A DNA stretch of 64,000 nt from Streptomyces sp. KMM 9044. GTDB lineage: Bacteria > Actinomycetota > Actinomycetes > Streptomycetales > Streptomycetaceae. Location of the stretch: contig NZ_CP113910.1 in assembly GCF_024701375.2 (NCBI RefSeq), forward strand, positions 4,650,001 to 4,714,000, given 5' to 3'. This document shows, in pieces, positions 47,217-56,496 of the stretch. The notes beneath the pieces were generated by a model. That model was not told the DNA's origin. It saw only the letters and a program-made list of their open reading frames with translations, and made no database searches. Both the position numbers and the translations under genes were made by a program. Numbering within the stretch: position 1 is the stretch's first letter; each line of letters starts with the position of its first letter.

Positions 47217-48023
47217 GTGGGGTCAGGCTCGGCCCGGTTGTACGCGGCGGTCGCGGTGGGCGGCTTCCGGCGGTACGCGACCTACCGGGTGGCGACGGCG
47301 GCCGGGGTGTTCACCAACACCGTCTTCGGTCTGATCCTCGTGTACACGTACCTGGCGCTGTGGAACGAGCGGCCGGACCTCGGGGGGTACGGGCAGGCGC
47401 AGGCGGTCACGTACGTGTGGCTGGGACAGGCACTCTACGCGACGCTGGCCATTCAGGGCGGCGGCTTCGAGATCGAGCTGATGGAGCGGATCCGTACGGG
47501 TGCCGTCGCGATCGACCTGTACCGGCCCGCCGACCTGCAGGGGTGGTGGCTGGCGCAGGACCTGGGCCGCTCGGTGTTCCAGCTCCTGGGGCGGGGCGTG
47601 GCCCCCTTCCTGTTCGGGGTGACGGTCTTCCCCGTGGCGCTGCCGGACGATCCGCTGACCTGGGCCGCCTTCCTGACGGCGGTGGTGCTGGCGATGGTGG
47701 TCAGTTTCGCGATCCGCTACCTGGTGGCGCTGAGCGCGTTCTGGCTGCTGGACGGCACGGGGACGATGCAGATGCTGATGATCGTGGGGATGCTCTGCTC
47801 GGGCATGGTGCTGCCGCTGAACGTCTTCCCGGGCATGTTCGGCGAGGTCGTGCGGATGCTGCCCTGGGCGGCGCTGCTCCAGGGCCCGGCCGACGTCCTG
47901 ATGGGGGAGACGAGCGTGCTGCGGGTCTTCGCGCTCCAGGGCGCGTGGGCGGTGGCGCTGCTGGCCGTGGGACGGCTGCTGCAGACGGCGGCGACGCGGC
48001 GGGTGGTGGTCCAGGGTGGCTGA
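47217..48023 (+). CDS. ABC-2 family exporter permease 1
   Basis: A 268-residue permease with six helices, matching the actinobacterial ABC-2 transporter group (PF06182 type): RRYATYRVATAAGVFTNTVFGLILVYTYLALW, DLYRPADLQGWWLAQDLGRSVFQLL and MLMIVGMLCSGMVLPLNVFPGMF. GTG 47217 follows CCGGAGG; an upstream GTG at 47184 would add 11 residues with a poorer ribosome site. It overlaps the second permease by eight bases; these paired permeases form a heterodimer. The substrate is unknown. Confidence 0.85.
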   Translation: MGSGSARLYAAVAVGGFRRYATYRVATAAGVFTNTVFGLILVYTYLALWNERPDLGGYGQAQAVTYVWLGQALYATLAIQGGGFEIELMERIRTGAVAIDLYRPADLQGWWLAQDLGRSVFQLLGRGVAPFLFGVTVFPVALPDDPLTWAAFLTAVVLAMVVSFAIRYLVALSAFWLLDGTGTMQMLMIVGMLCSGMVLPLNVFPGMFGEVVRMLPWAALLQGPADVLMGETSVLRVFALQGAWAVALLAVGRLLQTAATRRVVVQGG

Positions 48024-48924
48024 GGGCGGCGGGCGGGACAGAGGATTTGATTCCGTTTCCGGTTCCAGTCCCGTTTCCGGGTCCGCGTCCGGTCCCGGGC
48101 GGCCCGGCAGGTGGTCCGGGGCGGTGCGGGGGGTGCGCGCGTACGGACTGATCGCGGGGATGTGGATTCGTTCGACCCTGGTGTACCGGACGTCGTTCGT
48201 ACTGACGACCATCGGCGGTGTCGTGGTGACCGGCCTTGACTTCGTCGGTATCGCGCTGATGTTCTCGCACCTCGACGTGCTGGCCGGCCATGCCCTGGCC
48301 GAGGTGGCCTTCCTGTACGGCCTGTCCATGGTGTCGTTCGGCATCGCGGACCTGGCGCTGGGCTCGATGGACCGGCTGGGGCGCCGGGTGCGGGACGGCA
48401 CGCTCGACACGTTGCTGGTGCGGCCGGTGCCGGTGCTCGCACAGGTCGCCGCGGACCGCTTCGCCCTGCGCCGCGTGGGGCGCATGGTGCAGGGGCTGGT
48501 GGTCCTCGGCTGGGCCGTCGCCGCGCTCGACGTCGACTGGACGGTCCTGAAGCTGCTGCTGGTGCCGGTGACGGTGGTCAGCGGCGCGGCGATCTTCTGC
48601 GCGGTGTTCGTGGGGGGCGCGGCCGTCCAGTTCGTGGCGCAGGACGCGTCCGAGGTGCAGAACGCGTTCACCTACGGCGGGCAGACGATGCTGCAGTATC
48701 CGCCGGTGCTGTTCGCGCAGGAGCTGGTGTGCGGGGTGACGTTCGTACTGCCGCTCGCCTTCGTCAACTGGGTTCCCGCATCGTACGTGTGGGGACGGCC
48801 GTATCCGCTGGACCTGCCCGAGTGGGCGGCGTTCCTGGCGCCGGCCGTGGCGGCGGTGTGCTGCGCGCTGGCCGGGTGGGCGTGGCGGGCGGGGCTGCGT
48901 TCGTATCGGAGTACAGGGAGTTAG
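48016..48924 (+). CDS. ABC-2 family exporter permease 2
   Basis: A 302-residue partner permease. A Gly/Ser/Pro-rich cytosolic start precedes six helices, with [67 protein letters not shown] and LPLAFVNWVPASYVWGRP. The GTG start lies inside the end of the first permease gene. The stop is six bases before the ATPase GTG. Confidence 0.85.
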   Translation: MAEGGGRDRGFDSVSGSSPVSGSASGPGRPGRWSGAVRGVRAYGLIAGMWIRSTLVYRTSFVLTTIGGVVVTGLDFVGIALMFSHLDVLAGHALAEVAFLYGLSMVSFGIADLALGSMDRLGRRVRDGTLDTLLVRPVPVLAQVAADRFALRRVGRMVQGLVVLGWAVAALDVDWTVLKLLLVPVTVVSGAAIFCAVFVGGAAVQFVAQDASEVQNAFTYGGQTMLQYPPVLFAQELVCGVTFVLPLAFVNWVPASYVWGRPYPLDLPEWAAFLAPAVAAVCCALAGWAWRAGLRSYRSTGS

Positions 48925-48930
48925 TGGGCC

Positions 48931-50034
48931 GTGGGCAACGACAGTGCGTACGACGAGGGCGAAGGCGACGACGGGAGCCGCGAGGACCGGGAGTTCATCC
49001 TTCTCGACCGGGTCGAGAAGGTCTTCGACGTGCGGAAGAAGACCGGGTTCATGAAGCGGGAGCGGCGGCGGGTGCGGGCCGTGGACTCGCTCTCGTTCTC
49101 CGTGGCCCGCGGCGAGATGGTCGGCTACATCGGGCCCAACGGCGCGGGCAAGTCGACCACGATCAAGATGCTGACCGGGATCCTCACCCCGAGCGGCGGC
49201 CGGCTGCGGGTGGCCGGCATCGACCCCACCCGGGAGCGGATGCGGCTGGCGCACCGCATAGGGGTGGTGTTCGGGCAGCGGACGACGCTGTGGTGGGACC
49301 TGCCGCTGCTCGACTCGTACCGGCTGATGCACCGCATGTACCGTATTCCCGACGTCCGTTATCGCGCGAACCTGGACCGGCTCGTCGAACTCCTCGACCT
49401 GGGCGACCTGTTGGACACCCCGGTACGGCAGCTCTCCCTGGGGCAGCGGATGCGTGGCGACATCGCGGCGGCGCTGCTGCACGATCCGGAGGTGCTGTAC
49501 CTGGACGAGCCGACGATCGGTCTGGACGTCATCTCCAAGAGCAGGGTGCGGGACTTCCTGCGGGAGCTGAACGCCGAGCGGGCCACGACGGTACTGCTGA
49601 CCACGCACGACCTGCAGGACATCGAGCAGTTGTGCTCGCGGGTGATGGTCATCGACCACGGCCGCCTGATGTACGACGGTGCGCTCGCCGGCCTGCACCG
49701 GGTGGGGGAGAGCGAACGGACGCTGGTGGTGGACCTGGAACGGGAGGTGCCGCCGATCGACGTGCCGGCCCTCGCGCGGGTGGTGCGGGTGGAGGGGCCG
49801 AGGCAGTGGCTGGCGTTCCCGGCGGCGCAGTCGGCGGCTCCGCTGGTGGCGCGGATCGCGGCGGAGTACCCGCTGGTGGACCTTTCGGTGCGGGAGCCGG
49901 ACATCGAGGCCGTGATCGCGAAGATGTACGCGGAGCGGGCGGGCCAGAGGGACCGGGTGGACCGGGTGGAAGGGACCGCCGGAGGAGCCCCGCCCGACGC
50001 CCGGGACGAGGGCGCCGGGCGGGTGGTCTCGTAG
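48931..50034 (+). CDS. ABC-2 exporter ATPase
   Basis: A 367-residue ATPase. Walker A is GPNGAGKST, the Q-loop region GVVFGQRTTLWWDLPLLDSYRLM is characteristic of this exporter group, the signature is LSLGQRMRGDIAAALL, and Walker B is VLYLDEPTIGLD followed by TTHDLQDIEQLC. A C-terminal extension ends in a charged tail. With the two overlapping permeases it completes a three-gene exporter operon. Confidence 0.9.
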   Translation: MGNDSAYDEGEGDDGSREDREFILLDRVEKVFDVRKKTGFMKRERRRVRAVDSLSFSVARGEMVGYIGPNGAGKSTTIKMLTGILTPSGGRLRVAGIDPTRERMRLAHRIGVVFGQRTTLWWDLPLLDSYRLMHRMYRIPDVRYRANLDRLVELLDLGDLLDTPVRQLSLGQRMRGDIAAALLHDPEVLYLDEPTIGLDVISKSRVRDFLRELNAERATTVLLTTHDLQDIEQLCSRVMVIDHGRLMYDGALAGLHRVGESERTLVVDLEREVPPIDVPALARVVRVEGPRQWLAFPAAQSAAPLVARIAAEYPLVDLSVREPDIEAVIAKMYAERAGQRDRVDRVEGTAGGAPPDARDEGAGRVVS

Positions 50035-50054
50035 CCCTCGGCCGGGGGACCTCG

Positions 50055-50060
50055 TAGGCT
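50055..50060 (+). promoter_or_regulatory. -10 element of a probable leaderless transcript
   Basis: TAGGCT ends seven bases before the ATG of the DUF1707 gene. It is 20 bases after the ATPase stop, so the DUF1707 gene has its own start site. Confidence 0.5.
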
Positions 50061-50067
50061 GCCGTGT

Positions 50068-50925
50068 ATGACCGACGACGCAGTCCCGGACCTCCGCGCC
50101 TCCGATGCCGACCGCGAGCGGGTCGCCGCCGTCCTGCAGGACGCCGTCGCCGAGGGGCGTCTGGACTTGGAGGAGTTCGAGGAGCGGCTGGACGCGACGT
50201 ACAGGGCGCGGACCTACCGGGAACTCGAGCCGATCACCCGTGACCTGCCCGCCCCCGGGGTGTCTGCCCCCGTCGTCGACCTGACCAAGTCCCCCGAGCC
50301 GGGCGGGGACTGGGCGAGCCGGGTGGGCGTCGGCGGTGACACGCCGTCGACGTGGGCCGTCGCCGTGATGTCGGGGTTCCAGCGCAAGGGCCGGTGGACG
50401 GCGCCGCGGAGGTTCAACTGCTTCGCCTTCTGGGGCGGTGGCGAGATCGATCTGCGCGAGGCGGACTTCGCCGACCGCGAGATCGTGATCAACGCGGTCG
50501 CGATCATGGGCGGGGTCGACATCATCGTCCCGCCGGGCGTCGAGGTCGTCGTCCGCGGCGTCGGCATCATGGGCGGTTTCGACCACCCCGAGGAGAACGT
50601 GCGGAGCGACCCGGGCGCCCCGCGTGTGATCGTCTCGGGTCTGGCCTTCTGGGGTGGTGTCGGCGTCAGGCGCAAGCTGCCCCGGGCGCAGAAGCAGCGG
50701 CTCCGCGAGGAGCGTCGCCGCGAGAAGCTGGAGCGCAGGGCGAACCGTTGCGACGGGGTGCGGGGCGGTGACGCGGACTGCCGCGAGCCGGGCGCCTCCT
50801 CGTCCCGCCGGGCCTCCCTCGGCTTCGGCCACGGCGGCCTGGGCCACGGCTCCCTCGGCTTCGACTCCCTGCACGGCCGCCGCGCCGAGGAGCAGGGCGA
50901 GCGCCGGCGCGACCGGGACCGCTGA
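50068..50925 (+). CDS. DUF1707 protein with LiaF-like C-terminal domain
   Basis: A 285-residue protein. The N-terminus DLRASDADRERVAAVLQDAVAEGRLDLEEFEERLDATYRARTYRELEPITRDLP is a DUF1707 domain. The middle (FAFWGGGEIDLREADFADREIVINAVAIMGGVDIIVPPGVEVV) is the cell-wall-active-antibiotic-response (DUF2154/LiaF) beta-helix. The C-terminus is Arg/Glu- then Gly/Ser/His-rich. It lacks membrane helices. The family is linked to envelope stress sensing, but no two-component system lies nearby. Confidence 0.85.
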   Translation: MTDDAVPDLRASDADRERVAAVLQDAVAEGRLDLEEFEERLDATYRARTYRELEPITRDLPAPGVSAPVVDLTKSPEPGGDWASRVGVGGDTPSTWAVAVMSGFQRKGRWTAPRRFNCFAFWGGGEIDLREADFADREIVINAVAIMGGVDIIVPPGVEVVVRGVGIMGGFDHPEENVRSDPGAPRVIVSGLAFWGGVGVRRKLPRAQKQRLREERRREKLERRANRCDGVRGGDADCREPGASSSRRASLGFGHGGLGHGSLGFDSLHGRRAEEQGERRRDRDR

Positions 50926-50989
50926 CACGACCGGAGCGGGGTGGGGCCGGGGGACCCGGAGACGGTGGCCCGGGTCGGCCGGCCGCCCC

Positions 50990-52375
50990 CTACAGCTTCG
51001 CCGGCGCCCCGCCCTTCAGGTGGTCCAGGTCGAAGACCTCGGCCATCCGGGTGTACCCCCGGTCGCTCGGGTGCAGATGGTCGCCCGAGTCGTAGACGGG
51101 GCGCAGTCGGCGCGGGCCGTACGGGTCGCGCAGGGCCCGGTCGAAGTCGACGACGGCGTCGAAGACGTGACCCGCGCGGATCTCCGCGTTGATCTCCTGC
51201 CGTACGCCCTCGCGCGCGTCGGTGTAGCCGCGGTGGCCGCCGAACGGCATCAGGGTCGAGCCGACGACCTTCAGCCCGCGGGCGTGGGCACGGTCGACGA
51301 GTGCGCCGAGTCCCCCGACGATCGCGTCCGGGTCGGCGAGGTGTGGGTCGCGCAGGATGTCGTTGACGCCGAGGAGGACGACGACGACCTCGACGTTCGT
51401 ACGGCCGAGGACGTCGCGGTCGAAGCGGTTCAGGGCGCTGGTGTTCTCCGCGGGGCGGCCGAGGCCGTCGGAGAGCACCCGGTTGCCGCTGATGCCCCCG
51501 TTGACGACGCTGTAGCGCGGTACGTCCCGGCCGGCCGCGGCTGCTTCGCGCAGCCGGTCGGACAGGATGTCCGGCCAGCGGTTGTTGGCGCCGGTGGTGG
51601 AGGTGCTGCCGTCGGTGAGCGAGTCGCCGAGGGCGACGACGGTGCCCTGTGCGTCCTTGCTCAGCACGTCCAGCGCGGTCAGGTAGCGCCAGTAGGCGCT
51701 CTCCTGCGTGTACACGGTGCCGGCCGTGTCCCGGGTGTGCTCGCCCACGGCGGCGTACGAGGTCTGGCGCGCGTACGTGTGGCGGGTGACCGGCCCGGAG
51801 CCGGTGGGGGAGTACGTGGTGACCAGCACGTCCCCGTCGTGTGGGACGGCGATGCGTACGGCGTCGCTCGTCACCTGGCCGCCGGGCGGGATGACGACGG
51901 CGGCGTTGCCGCGGAAGGTGACCTGCCGCAGGGTGCCGGCGCGTGCCGCCGCGCCGCCCCGGCCCGCGGAGAGGGCGATCGAGGCGTGGCTGATGGTGAG
52001 CGGGGACTGCCCGTAGAGGTTGGACAGGGTGATCCTGGCGGCGGTGCCGCCGACGCCGGTGTGCACGACGTTGCGCAGCGAGTGGTCCGCGAGGCCGGTC
52101 ATCTCGGTACCGGGCTCGCCGCCGACCGGGGAGGCCGCCCAGGAGGAGACCCAGGTGCCGGCAAAGGCCGGTGCGGCCGGGTTCTGGCGCCCGTCGTGGC
52201 CGCCGGCGAGGGTGTCACGGTCCCTCGTGCCGTCGCCGTGCAGGCCCGACGACAGCCCGGACGCCCCGACGTATAGGGCGGCGGACACCGCCACGATCGC
52301 GGCGATCACCGCGGCGAGCAGGGCGCGGTACTTCGTGGGAGGCGCTCCCGCGCCCCCGTCATGTCCCCCGGTCAT
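50990..52375 (-). CDS. exported SGNH/GDSL hydrolase
   Basis: A 461-residue protein. A membrane anchor or signal (YRALLAAVIAAIVAVSAALYVG) precedes a beta-rich domain (about residues 75-230, WVSSWAASPVGG...), then the SGNH catalytic domain with GDSLTDG (block I Ser), GGISGNRVL (Gly), LLGVNDI (Asn) and DHLHPSD (Asp and His). Such enzymes are secreted esterases or lipases acting on lipids or wall polymers. ATG 52375 has GAGGAG 12 bases upstream; an ATG at 52432 lacks a ribosome site. Confidence 0.87.
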   Translation of the reverse strand: MTGGHDGGAGAPPTKYRALLAAVIAAIVAVSAALYVGASGLSSGLHGDGTRDRDTLAGGHDGRQNPAAPAFAGTWVSSWAASPVGGEPGTEMTGLADHSLRNVVHTGVGGTAARITLSNLYGQSPLTISHASIALSAGRGGAAARAGTLRQVTFRGNAAVVIPPGGQVTSDAVRIAVPHDGDVLVTTYSPTGSGPVTRHTYARQTSYAAVGEHTRDTAGTVYTQESAYWRYLTALDVLSKDAQGTVVALGDSLTDGSTSTTGANNRWPDILSDRLREAAAAGRDVPRYSVVNGGISGNRVLSDGLGRPAENTSALNRFDRDVLGRTNVEVVVVLLGVNDILRDPHLADPDAIVGGLGALVDRAHARGLKVVGSTLMPFGGHRGYTDAREGVRQEINAEIRAGHVFDAVVDFDRALRDPYGPRRLRPVYDSGDHLHPSDRGYTRMAEVFDLDHLKGGAPAKL

Positions 52376-52835
52376 GCTGTTTCTGTTCTCCTCGGAGGAT
52401 CGGAGCCCGAGGCTCCTTACGGATGAGCCCATGATGCGTCATGGACGGGTGACGGTCCGACACGACCTCACCAGGAACCCGCCGGGCTCCGCCGGGGTAC
52501 CCCGGCGTCTCCCTGGAATCTCCCTGGCGTTCCCCGGAGGCCCACCCTGGGCACCCTTCTGCTGGATTCCCCCGATTTTCCCTGAGTTCTCCCCAAAGTC
52601 CGGGCGGGGCTCCCTCCGAACCCCTGGTCGGAGCGTTCGTCGGGGTGCTCTCGGGGCACCCTCGGGTAACGGCCGGACCGCCCAGGGGACAGACGCCGGG
52701 AACTCCTGTTCCGTTCCGGGAGTCGACCGGGAAGGGACAATGTGTGAAGGATCACCGGACAGGCGGAGCGGGCGGAGCGGGCGGAGCGGGGCGGAACAGA
52801 TGGAACCGATCGAGCGGACCGGGCGGAGGGGAGAG
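52376..52835. other. divergent intergenic region before the collagen-like frame
   Basis: No gene is supported. The first 200 bases contain a loose CCTGG/CCCTGG-rich stretch (52500-52600). GAAGGGACAATG at 52731-52742 and GGAGGGGAGAGGTG at 52825-52838 are possible ribosome sites and starts for the collagen-like frame. Confidence 0.4.
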
Positions 52836-53369
52836 GTGAGCGGTACCGACACCCCGGGCACCCCGGGCACCCTGGGCGCCCCGGGCAGCACGGGCACCCC
52901 GGGCGGCCCGGGCACCCCGGGCGGCCCGGGCACCCCGGGCACCCCGGGCACCCCGGGCACCCCGGGCACCCCGGGCACCCCGGGCAGCACGGGCACCCCG
53001 GGCAGCACGGGCAGCACGGGCACCCCGGGCGGCCCGGGCGGCCCGGGCGGCACGGGCACCCCGGGCGGCACGGGCGGCCCGGGCGGCACGGGCGGCCCGG
53101 GCGGCACGGGCGGCCCGGGCGGCACGGGCGGCCCGGGCACCCGGGCGGCCCGGGTGCCACGGGCACCCTGGGCGCCCCGGGCAGCACGGGCACCCCGGGC
53201 GGCCCGGGCGGCACGGGCGGCACGGGTACCACGGGCGCCCCGGGGACCCCGCGCGCCACCACGGACACGGCCCCCGCCGAAGACACCGGCGACGCGGGCA
53301 CCCCGCCCGCCGGGGGCGGACGTACGGAGGCCCGCTCCCGCCCCGGTGCCGTCCCGCACCGCGCGATGA
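52836..53369 (+). pseudogene. collagen-like Gly-X-Y region, probably the severed N-terminus of the DUF445 gene
   Basis: From GTG 52836 the frame encodes over 30 perfect Gly-X-Y triplets (TPG, STG, GPG, GTG units) and then, near 53140, shifts into an Arg/Ala/Pro run. One missing C in CACCCGGG (53138-53145) explains this. In the next frame the collagen pattern resumes (LGAPGSTGTPGGPGG) and continues without a stop into the DUF445 protein that starts at ATG 53366. The most economical view is one gene, 52836-54631, interrupted by a one-base deletion. An ATG at 52740 is an alternative start. Confidence 0.7.
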
Positions 53370-54631
53370 CGACGTTCAGTCCGGCGGACGAACAGAAGCG
53401 GCGCGGAGTGCGCCGGATGAAACTCATCGCCACCGGGCTGCTGCTGTTCGTCGCCGTGGTGTACGTCCTGGCCGAGTGGGCGTCCCACACGGGCGCCGGC
53501 GCCTGGGCGGGCTACGTCGCCGCGGCGGCGGAGGCGGGCATGGTCGGCGCGCTCGCCGACTGGTTCGCCGTGACCGCCCTGTTCCGCCATCCCCTGGGCC
53601 TGCGCATCCCGCACACCGCGATCATCCCCACCAAGAAGGACCAGCTCGGCGTCTCCCTGGGCGACTTCGTCGGCGAGAACTTCCTCTCCGAGGACGTCGT
53701 CCGCGAGCGGCTGCGCTCCGTCGGCATCGGCAGCCGGCTCGGTGCCTGGCTGGCGGTGCCCGAGCACGCCGACCGGGTCACCGCCGAGCTGTCGGCCGCC
53801 CTGCGCGGCGCGCTGACCGTCCTGCGCGACTCCGACGTCCAGGCGGTGGTCGGCGAGGCGATCACACGCCGCGCGGACGCCCAGGAGATCGCGCCCGGCA
53901 TAGGCAAGATGCTGGAGAAGGTCGTCGCCGACGGCGGCCACAAGAAGGCCGTCGACGTCATCGTCGCCCGCGCCCACGACTGGCTCGTGCTGCACGGTGA
54001 CTCCGTGATGAACGCCGTGCAGGGCGGCGCCCCCGGCTGGACCCCGAAATTCGTGGACCGCAAGGTCGGCGACCGTGTCTACAAGGAACTGCTGCGTTTC
54101 GTCACCGAGATGCGCGACATGCCCGCCCACCCCGCGCGCGGCGCCCTCGACCGCTTCCTCACCGACTTCGCCTCCGACCTCCAGTCCGACACCGAGACCC
54201 GGGCCCGGGTCGAACGCCTCAAGGGCGAGATCCTCGACCGCGACGAGGTCCAGGACCTGATCGCCTCCACGTGGACCGCCGTACGATCCATGATCGTCTC
54301 CGCGGCGGAGGACGAGCGCAGCGAGCTGCGGCTGCGCGTACGCGCCTCGCTGCTGTCGCTGGGCGCGCGCATGTCGGCCGATTCCAGGCTGCAGGGCAAG
54401 GCCGACGGCTGGCTGGAGAGCGCCGCGGTGTACGTCGTCACCACCTACCGGGGGGAGATCACCTCCCTGATCACGGACACCGTGGCGGGCTGGGACGCCG
54501 AGCACACGACGAAGAAGATCGAGGCCAACATCGGCCGCGACCTCCAGTTCATCCGCATCAACGGCACGGTCGTCGGCTCCCTGGCCGGTCTGGTGATCTA
54601 CACGGTGTCGCAGGCGATCGGGGGGACGTGA
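53366..54631 (+). CDS. DUF445 (YjiN-like) membrane protein
   Basis: A 421-residue protein of the DUF445 family. Two N-terminal helices (MKLIATGLLLFVAVVYVLAEWA and GYVAAAAEAGMVGALADWFAVTALFRHPLGLRIPHTAIIP) carry the family signature, followed by long helical regions, and a last helix (IRINGTVVGSLAGLVIYTVSQAI). The family's function is unknown. ATG 53366 begins close to the family start, so the protein can be made without the collagen-like part. Its stop overlaps the GTG of the broken acetyltransferase gene. Confidence 0.85.
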   Translation: MTTFSPADEQKRRGVRRMKLIATGLLLFVAVVYVLAEWASHTGAGAWAGYVAAAAEAGMVGALADWFAVTALFRHPLGLRIPHTAIIPTKKDQLGVSLGDFVGENFLSEDVVRERLRSVGIGSRLGAWLAVPEHADRVTAELSAALRGALTVLRDSDVQAVVGEAITRRADAQEIAPGIGKMLEKVVADGGHKKAVDVIVARAHDWLVLHGDSVMNAVQGGAPGWTPKFVDRKVGDRVYKELLRFVTEMRDMPAHPARGALDRFLTDFASDLQSDTETRARVERLKGEILDRDEVQDLIASTWTAVRSMIVSAAEDERSELRLRVRASLLSLGARMSADSRLQGKADGWLESAAVYVVTTYRGEITSLITDTVAGWDAEHTTKKIEANIGRDLQFIRINGTVVGSLAGLVIYTVSQAIGGT

Positions 54632-55154
54632 CCGTCCCACGGGTGAAGCGCGAACTGGACGTCGCGGCCTTCGGCGCACCCCGCTTCGAGACGTACGTGA
54701 CACGGTGCCGCGAGGACGGCGTCCGCCTGACCACCCTCGCCGAACTGGGCGACACAACGGAACACCGTCGCACGCTGTACGCACTGAATAAGGAGTGCTC
54801 CGCCGACATCCCGGGCACGGGGAGTTCCACTCGTTCGCCGAGGCCGCCGAACGGCGCTTCGAGGCCGCCGGCTACGCCCCCGTGGCATCGTGATCGCCCT
54901 GGACGGCGACGAGTGGATCGGCATGACGGCCACGTCGGTCCAGGAGGGCTTCCTCCTCAACGAGATGACCGGTGTACGGGCCGGCTGCCGGGGCCGCGGT
55001 ATCTCGGTCGCCGTGAAGACCTTCGGAATGGCGTTCGTCAGGGAGCACGGAGCGAGCACGGTCCGGACCTTCCACCACCCCGCCCACGCGAACGCGAACG
55101 CGATCGCCGTGAACCGCGAGGACGGGGTACGTGGACGCGGCGGCGGAAGGCTGA
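54628..55154 (+). pseudogene. GNAT-family acetyltransferase, frameshifted
   Basis: The frame starts with GTG 54628 (VKRELDVAAFGAPRFETYVTRC) and reads the first third of a GNAT enzyme until ADIPGTG near 54824. A frame change gives EFHSFAEAAERRFEAAGY, then from about 54890 a third frame reads GDEWIGMTATSVQEGFLLNEMTGVRAGCRGRGISVAVK (acetyl-CoA loop CRGRGIS) and HHPAHANANAIAVNRE. A last shift near 55118 is needed for GYVDAAAEG and the stop at 55152. Three shifts indicate decay, or an error-prone stretch of sequence. Confidence 0.7.
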
Positions 55155-55284
55155 GCGCGGGCCGTGCCGGGCCCTTCCGACGGCGGCTCGCCCCGGATCC
55201 CTTCGCGGGGCGAATGTCCCCTCCGGTGGAACCAGGTGATCCAGAAGGGCGTTCTTGACCGGTGGGACCGTGACCGGAGAAAGG

Positions 55285-56262
55285 ATGATCTTGACCACTG
55301 CAGGGAAGCCCTCGTCCCGGCGCAGGGTGCTCACGTGGGGAGCCGGAGCGGCGCTGGTCACCGCCCTGCCCGCGAGTGCGGGCACCCACGCCGCGCCCCC
55401 CGACGGCGGCAGCAGCGGCAAAGGCAGCGGCAACAGCAGCGGCAGCGGCAGCGGCAGCGGCAGAGAGATCGTGCGCCGGCTGAGAGACCTCGAACAGCGG
55501 CATTCCGCCCGCCTGGGCGTCTACGCCCGCAACGCCGCCACCGGCCGGACGGTGCGGTACCGCGCGAACGAGCGCTTCCCGCTCTGTTCGGTCTTCAAGA
55601 CGCTGGCCGTCGCGGCGGTGCTGCGTGATCTCGACCGCGACGGGGAGTTCCTGGCCAGGCGCATCCGGTACACCGGGAAGGACGTCACGGACTCGGGCTA
55701 CGCACCGGTCACCGGAAAGCCGGAGAACCTCGCCGCCGGCATGACGGTCGCGCAACTGTGCGCTGCCGCGATCTGCCACAGCGACAACGCCGCGGGAAAC
55801 CTCCTGCTCCGGGAAGTGGGAGGTCCCACCGCGATCACCCGGTTCTGCCGCTCGACCGGGGACAGGACGACGCGGCTCGACCGGTGGGAGCCCGATCTGA
55901 ACTCCGCCGAACCGTGGCGTACGACCGACACCACCAGCCCGAGCGCCATCGGACAGACCTACGCGCGTCTGGTTCTCGGCACCGCACTCGTGGATGACGA
56001 CCGCGAACGACTCACCGGCTGGCTGCTCGACAACACCACGGGTGACGCGAAACTGCGAGCCGGCCTGCCCTCCGACTGGACCGTCGCGGACAGGACGGGG
56101 GGCGGGAAGTACGGGACCAACCACGACGTGGGCATCACCTGGCCCCCGGGTGGCTCACCCCTCGTCATGGCGGTCCTCACGACGAAACCCGAGCCCGACG
56201 CCTCGCCCGACAACCCCCTGGTCGCCGAGACCGCCAGACTTCTGGCGGAAGCGCCGGCCTGA
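55285..56262 (+). CDS. class A beta-lactamase
   Basis: A 325-residue secreted serine beta-lactamase. A twin-arginine-type signal (SSRRRVLTWGAGAALVTALPASA) is followed by a Gly/Ser linker and the catalytic domain: Ser102 and Lys105 (CSVFK), SDN at 166-168, Glu202 in EPDLN (the Ambler Glu166), and RTG at 270-272 in place of the usual KTG. Arg at this position is also known in carbenicillin-hydrolysing class A enzymes, so a penicillinase or carbenicillinase profile is plausible. GGAG precedes ATG 55285 by five bases. No regulator gene is adjacent. Confidence 0.9.
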   Translation: MILTTAGKPSSRRRVLTWGAGAALVTALPASAGTHAAPPDGGSSGKGSGNSSGSGSGSGREIVRRLRDLEQRHSARLGVYARNAATGRTVRYRANERFPLCSVFKTLAVAAVLRDLDRDGEFLARRIRYTGKDVTDSGYAPVTGKPENLAAGMTVAQLCAAAICHSDNAAGNLLLREVGGPTAITRFCRSTGDRTTRLDRWEPDLNSAEPWRTTDTTSPSAIGQTYARLVLGTALVDDDRERLTGWLLDNTTGDAKLRAGLPSDWTVADRTGGGKYGTNHDVGITWPPGGSPLVMAVLTTKPEPDASPDNPLVAETARLLAEAPA

Positions 56263-56496
56263 CTCCTGGAACAGGCACCGCCGCCCCGTCAGCCTCGTCC
56301 GCCGCCATCAGGCCGACCACCACGGGTCCCGCCCCATGGCGGCGAACACCGGTGAGTCCGCGCACCGAACCGTGCCCCGAAGCCGCTCGTCGAAGCGTTC
56401 CGCCGAGTGGAACGGCCCGGCGGGCCCGGGATCGCGTCGGCGGACCTCGACCGTCCCGGGTACGCGCGGCCGGCAGGAAAACCGGTGCCGCCGTCG

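Noticed and set aside
52439..54784. A 781-codon minus-strand frame with Pro/Gly-rich repeats opposite the collagen-like region
   Set aside because: The collagen-like repeat also looks like GPPGVPVPP on the complement, but the plus strand continues into a DUF445 domain and has ribosome sites, and the minus frame has no recognised domain.
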